A model generated the notes under the pieces. That model did no database searches and was not told where the DNA came from. It worked only from the letters and a program-made list of their open reading frames with translations. 64,000 nucleotides of DNA from Calothrix sp. NIES-4105. GTDB taxonomy: Bacteria > Cyanobacteriota > Cyanobacteriia > Cyanobacteriales > Nostocaceae. Positions 25,132 to 33,742 of this stretch are shown here, one piece after another; positions within the stretch are counted from its first letter, which is position 1; each line of letters begins with the position of its first letter. Where the stretch lies: positions 6,337,614-6,401,613 of the forward strand of contig NZ_AP018290.1 in assembly GCF_002368415.1 (NCBI RefSeq), read 5' to 3'. A program made the position numbers and the translations under genes.

Positions 25132-26604
25132 ATGTTAATTACAGATACTTTACTTTCTAAGCAACTCCCGACTCTCGAATATTCCTCGACGCAGGAAAGA
25201 TTCGATGATACTTGGGAAGCTCCTTTATCTACCCTTTTAGGACTAGGACGCGCGGCAGGCGCCGATTTTTTAGAATTTTTTCTAGAGCGCGTTAACTATA
25301 TTAGTTGTCTTGCTGAGGATGATACTATTACAAGCATTACGCCTCGCCTTTCTACTGGTGCAGGTGTACGTGTGTTTTTGGGCAAAGCTGATTGCTATGT
25401 GACAACTAACGACCTGTCATTTAATGGTTTAAAAGCAGCGTTAGAAAAAGCTCTTGGTATTATGGGCTTGCAGTTACCTGCTCCTAATGCTTTTATTCCA
25501 GAAATTAATTTAGAACTTTTACGTGATTACGCTACCAAACGTGGTAAAGATAGCTGGTTGTCGTTGTGTAGCCCAATCCGCGAAATGGGCGAAGTTCTTA
25601 TTGATGGTACGGCACAACTTCAAAGAACTGCTAGCCATATTCAATCTCGCCGCGCGACTTATTTCCGTGACTGGCAAGAAGTTTTAGTTGCTGCGAGTGA
25701 TGGTACATTTGCTCGTGATATTCGCCTTACTCAGTCGGTAGGTTTTAATTTATTGTGTGCTGACGGCGCCAACCGTACATCTATTGCTGAACGCGCGGGC
25801 AACACAAGTGACCCTAACTTTTTACGGACTTGGGATTATAAAGAAGCATCGGAACATATTTCTGAGTCGGCTGGTAAAATGCTGTATGCCGATTATGTAG
25901 AATCAGGTACTTATCCAATTATCATGGCGAACCACTTTGGTGGTGTAATTTTCCATGAAGCTTGTGGACATTTACTTGAAACAACTCAAATTGAACGTAA
26001 AACTACTCCTTTCGCTGATAAAAAAGGCGAGAAAATTGCTCACGAAAGCTTGACTGCATGGGATGAAGGTCGTTCGGAAAATGCCTTCGGTACTATTGAC
26101 ATGGACGACGAAGGTATGCCAGCACAACGCACTTTATTGATAGAAAAAGGCGTTTTGAAGAATTTCTTGGCTGATAGAGCAGGTTCGATGCGTACTGGAC
26201 ACCCCCGTACAGGTAGCGGGCGCCGCCAAAATTTCACGTTTGCGGCTGCTAGTAGAATGCGAAATACTTATATTGCAACTGGTGATTACACTCTTGATGA
26301 GGTTTTTGCCTCTGTTGATAAGGGTATTTACTGTAAGAAGATGGGTGGTGGTAGCGTTGGCGCCACTGGACAATTCAATTTCGGTGTTGATGAAGCTTAT
26401 TTAATTGAGAATGGCAAAATTACTAAGCCGCTTAAGGGTGCTATTTTGATTGGCGAAGCTAAAGAAATTATGAATAAGATTTCGATGTGTTCGCAAGACT
26501 TATCTTTGGCGCCTGGTTTTTGTGGTTCTGTAAGTGGCAGTATTTATACTACTGTGGGTCAACCTCATATCAAGGTTGATTCGATAACTGTTGGTGGACG
26601 TTAG
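25132..26604 (+). CDS. tldD: TldD metalloprotease subunit
   Basis: 490 residues from the ATG at 25132 ([19 protein letters not shown]). TldD and TldE/PmbA form a heterodimeric zinc protease that degrades unfolded peptides and matures some RiPPs. The catalytic HExxxH motif is visible as HEACGHLLE with His275, Glu276 and His280. Other hallmarks are [23 protein letters not shown] and a C-terminal GxCGSxSGS ([19 protein letters not shown]). pmbA follows on the same strand after a repeat-filled 113-base spacer. The region up to 25132 is open in frame but not family-like, so the internal ATG is preferred. Six or more GGCGCC sites lie in the two genes. Confidence 0.93.
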   Translation: MLITDTLLSKQLPTLEYSSTQERFDDTWEAPLSTLLGLGRAAGADFLEFFLERVNYISCLAEDDTITSITPRLSTGAGVRVFLGKADCYVTTNDLSFNGLKAALEKALGIMGLQLPAPNAFIPEINLELLRDYATKRGKDSWLSLCSPIREMGEVLIDGTAQLQRTASHIQSRRATYFRDWQEVLVAASDGTFARDIRLTQSVGFNLLCADGANRTSIAERAGNTSDPNFLRTWDYKEASEHISESAGKMLYADYVESGTYPIIMANHFGGVIFHEACGHLLETTQIERKTTPFADKKGEKIAHESLTAWDEGRSENAFGTIDMDDEGMPAQRTLLIEKGVLKNFLADRAGSMRTGHPRTGSGRRQNFTFAAASRMRNTYIATGDYTLDEVFASVDKGIYCKKMGGGSVGATGQFNFGVDEAYLIENGKITKPLKGAILIGEAKEIMNKISMCSQDLSLAPGFCGSVSGSIYTTVGQPHIKVDSITVGGR

Positions 26605-26717
26605 TAGTTTTGTATGTTGGGTTCCGTTCCTCCAACGGCACTTTGCTCAAGCCGGGAAACCCGTCCATGCAAGTGCCTCCCCAACCTACTAATCAATTCA
26701 ATATCTAATATATATAT
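26605..26717. repeat. Repeat spacer between tldD and pmbA
   Basis: Contains TTGGGTTCCGTTCCTCC and the far half CCCCAACCTAC, with extra GC-rich sequence inserted between, i.e. an expanded member of the TTGGGTTCCG palindrome family. Confidence 0.6.
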
Positions 26718-28061
26718 ATGGCAAAAATTCAAGAAATCGCATCTGCTGCGAAGGATAGTGCAGGCAAACTTGGGATTAAGAAGTTTGATATTTATGGTTC
26801 GAGTGTTGATTCTACTAGTGTACAGGTAGACCAAGGTGAACCTAGACAAGTTAAGGCTTCTAATTTATCTGGTGTAACGGTTCGCGTTTGGAACGAAGAT
26901 AATACTGTTGGTGTAACTAGTACTACTGACGTTGACCCCAAAGGTTTGGAGTTAGCTTTAAAAACAGCGTATGAGGCAAGCTTTTTTGGTGTCAAGGAGA
27001 ATGTTCCTGACTTTAGTCCAGAAGCGACAGCACCTTTAAATGTAGATAATTCTACAGAGAAAGTTGAACAGGCACCTGTTAATGAGTTGATTCAAAGTTT
27101 GATATCAGCCGAAAAAGAGTTGATGGGTAAGCATCCAGCAATTAAGGGTGTACCGTACAATAATTTATCGCAGCGTGATGTAGATAGATTTTACCTTAAT
27201 AGTGATGGCGCCCTAAGAACCGAATCGCACTCTTTAGCTTCTGTTTATCTATATAGTAAGACAGAAGAGGAGGGTAAAAAACCTCGAAGTGGAGGTGCGT
27301 TTAGAATTAGTCACGGTGTTAAAAATTTAGATGTCGATGGCTGTATTCAAGAAACTGCCGATAAAACCATTAGCCACCTTAATTACGAAAAAGTTCAAAC
27401 TGGTAAATACACTGTTGTATTTTCACCCGAAGCTTTCTTGAGTTTGTTAGGCGCCTTCTCTAACTTATACAATGCTCAAAGCATTCTCGATAAGCAAAGC
27501 CTTTCAACTCCTGATGATATTGGCAAGCAGATAGCTTCACCTTTACTTAGTGTATATGATGATGCGTTGCACCCGGCGAATGTTGGCGCCGAATCGTTTG
27601 ATGGTGAAGGAACTCCTACACGTAAAGTGTCTCTAATTGAAAATGGAGTTTTAAAAGGATTCCTTCATAGTGCAGGTACAGCAAAACGTCTCAATGCTCA
27701 ACCTACAGGGAATGCGAGTATTGGCGCCAAAGTTAGTGTAAGTCCCAATTTCTATCATGTTTACGCAGGCGCCCAAGCAGAAAAAGAGTATAGCTTGGAA
27801 ACTGCTGAGAATGTGATTTTAATTGATGATTTGCAAGCACTTCATGCTGGTGTTAAAGCGCTTCAAGGTTCGTTCTCGCTTCCTTTTGACGGTTGGATAG
27901 TCAATAAAGGTGTAAAAACGAGCATTGAATCTGCTACTGTTGCAGGTGATTTTCTCTCGGTTTTAAATTCGATTATATATATAGAGAAAGAACCAGAGTT
28001 AACTCCTGGAGGTGTTTGTCCACGAGTTTGGGTTGAAGGTCTTTCAATAACGGGAGAGTAA
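26718..28061 (+). CDS. pmbA: PmbA/TldE protease subunit
   Basis: 447 residues. This is the partner of TldD in the TldD/E protease. It contains the PmbA pattern SGVTVRVWNEDNTVGVTSTT near residue 50, a central FYLNSDGALRTESHSLASVY region and a C-terminal VLIDDLQALHAGVKALQGSF then SLPFDGWIVNKG. It lacks an HExxxH motif, as expected for the non-catalytic subunit. It is transcribed with tldD. Microcin or RiPP substrates are known in other bacteria. None is seen here. The downstream side is a heptamer repeat array. Confidence 0.93.
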   Translation: MAKIQEIASAAKDSAGKLGIKKFDIYGSSVDSTSVQVDQGEPRQVKASNLSGVTVRVWNEDNTVGVTSTTDVDPKGLELALKTAYEASFFGVKENVPDFSPEATAPLNVDNSTEKVEQAPVNELIQSLISAEKELMGKHPAIKGVPYNNLSQRDVDRFYLNSDGALRTESHSLASVYLYSKTEEEGKKPRSGGAFRISHGVKNLDVDGCIQETADKTISHLNYEKVQTGKYTVVFSPEAFLSLLGAFSNLYNAQSILDKQSLSTPDDIGKQIASPLLSVYDDALHPANVGAESFDGEGTPTRKVSLIENGVLKGFLHSAGTAKRLNAQPTGNASIGAKVSVSPNFYHVYAGAQAEKEYSLETAENVILIDDLQALHAGVKALQGSFSLPFDGWIVNKGVKTSIESATVAGDFLSVLNSIIYIEKEPELTPGGVCPRVWVEGLSITGE

Positions 28062-28139
28062 TGAGTGCTGAGTGCTGAGTGCTGAGTATGGTGGGCAGTG
28101 CCCACCGTACAAATACTATGGGTGCCCACCGTACAAATA
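28062..28139. repeat. Heptamer array and GGTGGGCA palindrome
   Basis: GAGTGCT heptamers follow the pmbA stop directly. A 17-base GGTGGGCAGTGCCCACC palindrome lies at 28090-28106, and a second half element (GGGTGCCCACCGTAC) follows. Confidence 0.85.
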
Positions 28140-28598
28140 TTATGGGTTCTCGCCACCAATACCAATTTCAACGTTATAAATTTCGGTTCCTTTCCAGTTT
28201 ACACCGACAACGGTAGCGTTATCGAGTTCTGCGCTGACAAAATGAGCGTTTGTAAGATTAGCGTTAGTTAGGTTTGCATTATTCATACTAACGCTGTTGA
28301 TAAATGCTGATGTTAAGTTTGCAGATTGGAGATTCGCTCCTGTTAAGTCTGCTCCTTCTAAGTTGACGTTTTTGAGATTTGCTCCTTTCAAATTCGCATT
28401 CCGCAAATCTGCTCCGATCAAATGGGCGCCTTGGAGATTTGCACCACTTAAATTACACCCGCTACATTCTCTTGTTTCAATTAAACGACGAACGTTTGCA
28501 CTAATTTCGGTCGTATTTCTTGCCCCTTGTGCTTCAGCAGGAGATACGAAAGCAAAAGCACTAACCAAAGCAACCGCCGCAAAAAATTTAGTTTTCAT
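28140..28598 (-). CDS. Exported pentapeptide-repeat protein
   Basis: 152 residues. A signal peptide at 1-24 (MKTKFFAAVALVSAFAFVSP, cleaved after AEA) precedes a Cys-containing lead (ETRECSGCNLSGANLQGAHL). About 15 pentapeptide repeats of the A(N/D)Lxx type follow and fold as a right-handed quadrilateral beta-helix. Such exported pentapeptide proteins are numerous in cyanobacteria and the function is unknown. The CxxC-like RECSGC motif recurs in this subgroup. It is convergent with pmbA, with 78 repeat-filled bases between. Confidence 0.9.
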   Translation of the reverse strand: MKTKFFAAVALVSAFAFVSPAEAQGARNTTEISANVRRLIETRECSGCNLSGANLQGAHLIGADLRNANLKGANLKNVNLEGADLTGANLQSANLTSAFINSVSMNNANLTNANLTNAHFVSAELDNATVVGVNWKGTEIYNVEIGIGGENP

Positions 28599-28914
28599 GT
28601 TTTTTCCTCCACGCTATCTCACTATCAAGGTGTTTGCACTCAGTGTTCCAAGGTTGGTTTGTTCCAACCTCTTACTTACTTGCTACAACACCATTCTCGC
28701 GCATTCCAGAAAAATCACATCGGTCTTCGGCAGTACTTAAAAATCTTTCGCTGGTTTGAAAGTCTTTCAGGACGATATAAGCCTTATGTATACGTTATAT
28801 GTATAGAGTTTTGTTTTAATATCCATTTAATTTACGTAAATTTGACATACCACTTTAAAAACTGTCACATGTATATTTTATGCTACGCACTTTAACTTGT
28901 AATATTGAATTAAG
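28599..28914. other. Gene-free stretch upstream of the pentapeptide gene
   Basis: Holds the pentapeptide gene promoter. A short inverted pair CCAAGGTTGGTTTG...CCAACC lies near 28648-28670. No gene was recognised. Confidence 0.5.
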
Positions 28915-29382
28915 TTAATTAAGCAAACACCGATCAAGGTAAGCTTGATTTTTATCGTTAAAGCACCTTAAAGATTGGTATGGGATAGTGGGGCTTACAA
29001 ATGCACAGCCAAATTCAATTCCATTTTGTTTTACATAACAGATTGATATTTCAACATCCATGACTTGATTAGCTTTTGTTAGATGCTGTAACGTAAATGT
29101 TACTGAGCCACTAGTTTTAAGCTTTAGCCATGTTTGGTTCCAGTTTTCCAGCAGAATAGATGTATCAATTTCAAACAACGTCATTCTTAGAAGCTCTTCG
29201 CGCGAGTATTGACTCAGACAGCACATTGCCTCATTTATATAGAGAATTTGTCCAATTTCATTAACACAAAATTCTGCTTGGATGGCGCGAACGATGTTGA
29301 AATCAGAGAATATGCTGTCATCATCATCCAATGGCATCAATAGAGGGTAGGCTTCTAAGAAGTCTATATTGTTGAAATCCAC
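28915..29382 (-). CDS. Stand-alone PAS-domain protein beside the scytonemin two-component system
   Basis: 155 residues, GTG start. Residues about 30-130 form a PAS domain (QAEFCVNEIGQILYINEAMC, YSREELLRMTLFEID). It is clearly paralogous to the first PAS of the nearby histidine kinase (DAAFCINESGYFLYVNNAMC, YSREQLMEMSLFDID). There is no output domain. It lies 245 bases downstream of the response regulator on the same strand. It may act as a regulator or decoy of the kinase by PAS-PAS contacts. That is inference. The paralogy is seen directly. Confidence 0.8.
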   Translation of the reverse strand: MDFNNIDFLEAYPLLMPLDDDDSIFSDFNIVRAIQAEFCVNEIGQILYINEAMCCLSQYSREELLRMTLFEIDTSILLENWNQTWLKLKTSGSVTFTLQHLTKANQVMDVEISICYVKQNGIEFGCAFVSPTIPYQSLRCFNDKNQAYLDRCLLN

Positions 29383-29627
29383 TCTTTACTTACCTTTTAG
29401 GTGTATCTGTTCTGTTTGTTTTGTTACCCAGGTTATCTAATTCTACTTATATATGCATTCGTGTCGTCATCTGCCTGAAGTAATATGTTATCAGGATGAT
29501 TTGCATATATTTAATTTAGTCATCTATCATTAGATACATAAGGGTGCATAAATTGGTATGAATATATGGGCAGGTTTATTGTATGTTTCGGTTTTAAATT
29601 AAGTTTCATAAAACCTGCACCCACTAT

Positions 29628-30461
29628 CTAACCGATTAACATGTTTCTTAATCGACGCATTGACTGATGCTTTTTTCGCCAGGTTTGCGGGGGGATGTCG
29701 TGGTGCTGGCGAAATTGACGCGAAAAATGGCAGGCGTTTTGATAACCTAAAGCTGTCGAAATTTGCTCGATAGTTTGTTTGCTCTCTTGGAGTAATTCTC
29801 GTGCTGCAGCCATTCGCCGTTGGACAATCCAACCGTTTACTGTGTCTCCGGTTTGCTTTGCAACTCGATGCGTGAGATATGCAGCTGAGTAACCTACAGC
29901 GCTCGCAACGTCACACAATGTAATCCCCAAGTGGAAATTAGCTTCGATGTAATCAAAAACTTCTTGCAGTTGGGTGTTTTTAGGAAATATTGACTCTGGC
30001 TTTGATGCTGCGTTTTGATTTGGCGAAGCATTTTCTAATATTTGGTTGCATTCGCGCGTGTACCATTCTTTTAGATGTTTTTGCTTTCTCAACTGAGTGG
30101 CAATTGCCCGTGTTAGTTCGTCTATAGTGGAAGGTTTGATAACGTAGTCATCTGCTCCTAGCTCCATACCTTTACGAACGTCTGTTTTATCGCCACTTCC
30201 AGCAAGAAATATAAATGGAATAATTGCAGTTACTGGGTCTTCTTTAAGTGCGGTTAGGACATCATAACCGTTGATGTCTGGCATTGAGATATCACAAACT
30301 ATCAAGTCAGGAAGATGTAATTGCGCTTTTTGAATACCAATTGTACCGTTTTCGGCGCCAATCGTATTGAAACCTTCAGCAGATAACCCATCTATATATA
30401 GGTTACGAGTAACTGCATTATCTTCAATAACGAGAATTGTTTTGGAAGAAACCTGTTTCAT
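29628..30461 (-). CDS. Response regulator with AraC-type DNA-binding domain
   Basis: 277 residues. A receiver domain (1-125) has the phospho-acceptor Asp57 in DLIVCDISMPD, acidic pocket residues near 13-14 (VIEDN), and the conserved Lys in ADDYVIKPS. An AraC-family double helix-turn-helix (about 165-270) follows: ITLCDVASAVGYSAAYLTHR and IEQISTALGYQNACHFSRQF. It lies 90 bases downstream of the histidine kinase. A two-component pair next to scyA is conserved in scytonemin clusters such as that of Nostoc punctiforme, where UV-A induces the cluster. I infer that it is the transcriptional activator of the scy operon. Confidence 0.92.
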   Translation of the reverse strand: MKQVSSKTILVIEDNAVTRNLYIDGLSAEGFNTIGAENGTIGIQKAQLHLPDLIVCDISMPDINGYDVLTALKEDPVTAIIPFIFLAGSGDKTDVRKGMELGADDYVIKPSTIDELTRAIATQLRKQKHLKEWYTRECNQILENASPNQNAASKPESIFPKNTQLQEVFDYIEANFHLGITLCDVASAVGYSAAYLTHRVAKQTGDTVNGWIVQRRMAAARELLQESKQTIEQISTALGYQNACHFSRQFRQHHDIPPQTWRKKHQSMRRLRNMLIG

Positions 30462-30551
30462 AATTAATAATAAAGTTGTGTAAGTGGGTGAAGAGTTAAT
30501 AGTTAATACTGACGACTAGCTACTAACTGTTAAACATTAGAAACAAAAGCC

Positions 30552-32462
30552 TTATTTAGAAGGTAGAGTAACTACAAAGGTAGTACCAACACCAACTTGA
30601 CTATCAAAAGTGATTTCACCACAGTGTAACTCTACCAAGGTTTTTACAATTGATAAGCCTAATCCAGAACCTGGAATACTATCAATATTATTTCCTCGAT
30701 AAAATGGCTCAAATACGTGTGGTCTATCAATTCCCGGAATACCAATACCTGTATCACTGACTCGGAATCTGATACTTTGACTTTGACTTTGACTTTGACT
30801 TTGACTTTCGCGAGTAAGTTCTAAAGTAACTGTACCACCGTTTGGTGAATATTTGATTGCGTTTGATAGTAAGTTATTTAGAATATGCTGCAATAGTTTG
30901 GGGTCTAAACAAGCATTACTGATGTTGTCTTTATTAATAACATCGATTAATTTTTGGTTTCCATCAGCTAGCTGCACTTGTATTGCAATATCGCGGCAAA
31001 ACTTATCTAATTCAAGAGTACGCGGATAAAATTCTAACTTTGCTGCATCTGCTTTACCATATAATAGAATATCATCAAGCAAATGTCCAAGCTGTTCGAC
31101 TGCTGTTAAAATTAAATCTATGTATGAGCGGTTCTTTTCTTCGTTCCATTGATGAATGTGTCGTCTCAATAAATCAGCTGAGAACGAAACTATATTCAAC
31201 GGGGTGCGAAATTGATGACAAAGCATCGAAACAAAACGCTCGCGTAATTCACTTAGCTGTTTTGCTTGCTCAAGTGCTAGCAGTACTTCTGACTCAGCTT
31301 GCTTGTAATCAGTAATGTCGATTGCTGTGATTAGTTCTACATGTTCGTTGTTAAAATCAAAAACACCGTTAGTTAATGTGACAGTACAAGCTAACCATCT
31401 TTCAACTCCAGAGCTAGTAACAATTTGTATTTCCTGATATTCGCTTGCACTGCCATTATCCTTACTGACTTGTCGTAGACGTTTACTTTTAAAAAGTGTA
31501 TCGAGCGAAATTAGAGATAACATCTGTTCAATGGTATATCCAGTTAAAATTTCAGCCGCTGGATTCGCATAGCACAAATGTGAACCTTTTATTAAAAAAA
31601 TACTTGCTTGATTAGTTTCTGCTAAAGACCGAAAACGAGCTTCATTAATTCGTAATGCTTGTTCAGTTTGTTGAGACTCGGTTATATCCCATACACTCCA
31701 GACTCTACCAATGATTTTTCCATCTAAACGGTAGGGTTCTGAGTAGTGTGCGAAGATTCTGCCGTCTTTAAGTTCGATCAGATCATAACGCTCACTATCT
31801 ATTTCTAATGGCATTTCCCAAACGCAGCTAAAAAAGACTTCCGGGTGTTTAACTTGAGATTCAAAAAAAGCTTTCGCTCGTTCACAACTTTTCGTTAAAC
31901 GTACCTCTTTTGGAAGGCGCCACATATCCATATACTTTTGGTTACAACAGAGAACTTCACCTTCAAAATTGACGGCAAGTACTCCATTTACAGAAGATTC
32001 AAGTGTAGAACGTAGCAATGCCAGCGACGTTTCTAGCTCTAGATGTTTCTTTCTATATTCCGAGGAAAATTCACTTGAAATATCATAATTATTACTTACG
32101 GGTTGAGTAACTATATTTGGATGACGAACATATCCACATGCAAATGGGGCATCGTTTCCCTCCGCGTAAGAAATTACTATTTCAACAGGAACTAGTTGAC
32201 TGCTTTCACACCTAAATTGCGAAGCTAATGTCACGCTATGTTGCTTGATTTCTTGCCATACTTTGAGCCAATCAGAGAGCAATGTTTTTACATCAATATC
32301 AAACAATGACATTTCCATAAGTTGTTCGCGCGAGTATCCAGTTAAGTGACACATCGCATTGTTGACATACAGAAAGTACCCTGATTCATTGATGCAAAAC
32401 GCTGCATCCACAGCTTGATTCAATAAAGAATCAGCAAATTTATTGCTTTCCACTACAAACAT
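30552..32462 (-). CDS. Multi-PAS sensor histidine kinase (scytonemin regulation)
   Basis: 636 residues from the ATG at 32462. A TTG three codons earlier is also possible. There are three PAS domains (about 10-115, 150-262 and 275-388) and a DHp domain with phospho-acceptor His416 in MLCHQFRTPL. An HATPase domain follows with the N box LLSNAIKYSPNGG, G1 DTGIGIPG and G2 GSGLGLSIV. No membrane segment is visible, so it should sense a cytoplasmic or cofactor-borne signal. A six-base tandem repeat encodes (SQ)5 inside the ATPase domain. It is divergent from scyA across 1.28 kb and co-oriented with the response regulator downstream. Confidence 0.93.
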   Translation of the reverse strand: MFVVESNKFADSLLNQAVDAAFCINESGYFLYVNNAMCHLTGYSREQLMEMSLFDIDVKTLLSDWLKVWQEIKQHSVTLASQFRCESSQLVPVEIVISYAEGNDAPFACGYVRHPNIVTQPVSNNYDISSEFSSEYRKKHLELETSLALLRSTLESSVNGVLAVNFEGEVLCCNQKYMDMWRLPKEVRLTKSCERAKAFFESQVKHPEVFFSCVWEMPLEIDSERYDLIELKDGRIFAHYSEPYRLDGKIIGRVWSVWDITESQQTEQALRINEARFRSLAETNQASIFLIKGSHLCYANPAAEILTGYTIEQMLSLISLDTLFKSKRLRQVSKDNGSASEYQEIQIVTSSGVERWLACTVTLTNGVFDFNNEHVELITAIDITDYKQAESEVLLALEQAKQLSELRERFVSMLCHQFRTPLNIVSFSADLLRRHIHQWNEEKNRSYIDLILTAVEQLGHLLDDILLYGKADAAKLEFYPRTLELDKFCRDIAIQVQLADGNQKLIDVINKDNISNACLDPKLLQHILNNLLSNAIKYSPNGGTVTLELTRESQSQSQSQSQSIRFRVSDTGIGIPGIDRPHVFEPFYRGNNIDSIPGSGLGLSIVKTLVELHCGEITFDSQVGVGTTFVVTLPSK

Positions 32463-32694
32463 TACTATCAAGCCACCACTAAATCGTTGACAGACACAGA
32501 ACTTTAGAACCTTGCCGTCTTCGACGAACGAAAAAATCTAGTCTCAGACTCACGAGGTTTATTGCTATTAGGTTGTGTAAACTTAGCCGAGTATTGAATT
32601 GTCTTAGAGATACTATAAACAATATTAAGATAATTATATTATTTTGGAAAACAAATTTTATATTTTCTTTATATTTGTATTTGAAGATACATAA

Positions 32695-32746
32695 TATGCC
32701 AAATTTAGGCGTGTCTTTGTAAAAAAAAACGCCTAAATTTGGCATA
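32695..32746. terminator. Perfect 18-bp inverted repeat with A/T-rich loop
   Basis: Arms TATGCCAAATTTAGGCGT (32695-32712) and its exact complement (32729-32746) surround a 16-base loop with eight A. This is too perfect to be chance. It could be a bidirectional terminator or insulator, a small RNA hairpin or a tiny mobile hairpin element. A minus-strand ORF that runs through it is not credible. Confidence 0.6.
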
Positions 32747-32982
32747 CGAGCAGCGATAATGATAATTAATTAAGTTTAAAAATAATTAAAATTTAAATTA
32801 CCAATCCAAATGCAGAAGTAAATTCTTATATAAATCATTGTAGGTAAGTCATTTAAGATTAAGATTTTACTGATTAACTATAAACTAAATACAAAAAATA
32901 ATATACACACTTATCTATTCAAATAGTATAATACAGAAGTATGTCCTACGTATAAATAGAATTATTTTTTGCATCATGTTTT

Positions 32983-33038
32983 ACTCCTTCTGAGATTTAA
33001 CTATAAAGGCATTAAACAAGTCATCCATCAGAAGGAGT
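32983..33038 (+). promoter_or_regulatory. Inverted repeat masking a ribosome-binding site
   Basis: ACTCCTTCTGA (32983-32993) pairs exactly with TCAGAAGGAGT (33028-33038). The right arm contains the AGAAGGAG ribosome site located about 10 bases before the ATG at 33048. In RNA this hairpin would hide the site, as in translational control leaders. Confidence 0.5.
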
Positions 33039-33047
33039 ACAAAAGTC

Positions 33048-33092
33048 ATGAAATATACCAAGTTGACTGTACGCATCTATCGATTGACATAA
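33048..33092 (+). CDS. Possible 14-residue leader peptide
   Basis: ATG to TAA encodes MKYTKLTVRIYRLT, preceded by the strong GGAG site within the hairpin above. It is 650 bases upstream of scyA. It could be a leader peptide or simply chance. The site strength and the hairpin are the only evidence. Confidence 0.25.
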   Translation: MKYTKLTVRIYRLT

Positions 33093-33742
33093 AAATTGTA
33101 TATATATGATGTAGCGGTTGCAACAATAATGCTGAAAAGTAGTTAAAACATAGTCAGAGCATAAGTTTTAACTAATTTAACGAAAAAAGGCTCTTGTAAA
33201 TTATTTAACAAGTAGTGAATAATATAGGAATCCTAAATTATTTTTGAAAAAATCTAAGTATCTGTAAGGTGGGCACTGCCCACCATATTCCTCAGCATAT
33301 CAAGATTTCGGTCGTCAGTGACGAACTTACGTAGTATTCAAAAATCAAACAGGAATCCTATATCAAAAAATATAAAGATTGAGTTTACAGGTGGTTGTAG
33401 ACGTATATCTAATTAAATCGTGAAATTACCAGTTATTGTTCAGATATCACACAGAGAAAAAATTGACAACCAATCAAAAGAAAATTCATTGCGGTATATA
33501 TTGAAGCTTTTGTACTCTTATTACCATGAGAACAAGTTTAACGAACGTTAAATTTCTAGCTTACTACTTAAGCACAGTAAGTATAGAAAATGTCCTCAAG
33601 CTAAATCAAGCTGTTCTATATTTAGTTGTAAGCTTCAAATAGCGGCTCGACGGAATGATTATATGGCTATATAAGGCTATAAGTGTAAGCCCAGCTTGAA
33701 GAATTGACAGCAAGCGATGCAAAGTAACTGGAAATCAATAAC

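Larger units (their letters stand above)
32463..33742. other. Long divergent regulatory region between kinase and scyA
   Basis: 1.28 kb without a credible long gene. It holds a perfect 18-bp inverted repeat (32695-32746), an 11-bp inverted repeat that would mask a ribosome site (32983-33038), a 14-codon ORF (33048-33092), a GGTGGGCA palindrome (33268-33284) and AT-rich DNA up to scyA. It must contain the promoters of the kinase and of scyA. No typical -35/-10 pair could be assigned with confidence. Confidence 0.6.

Noticed and set aside
32479-32745. An 88-codon minus-strand frame upstream of the kinase
   Set aside because: It begins within the perfect inverted repeat and is low-complexity (I, N, F, K-rich) from AT-rich DNA.
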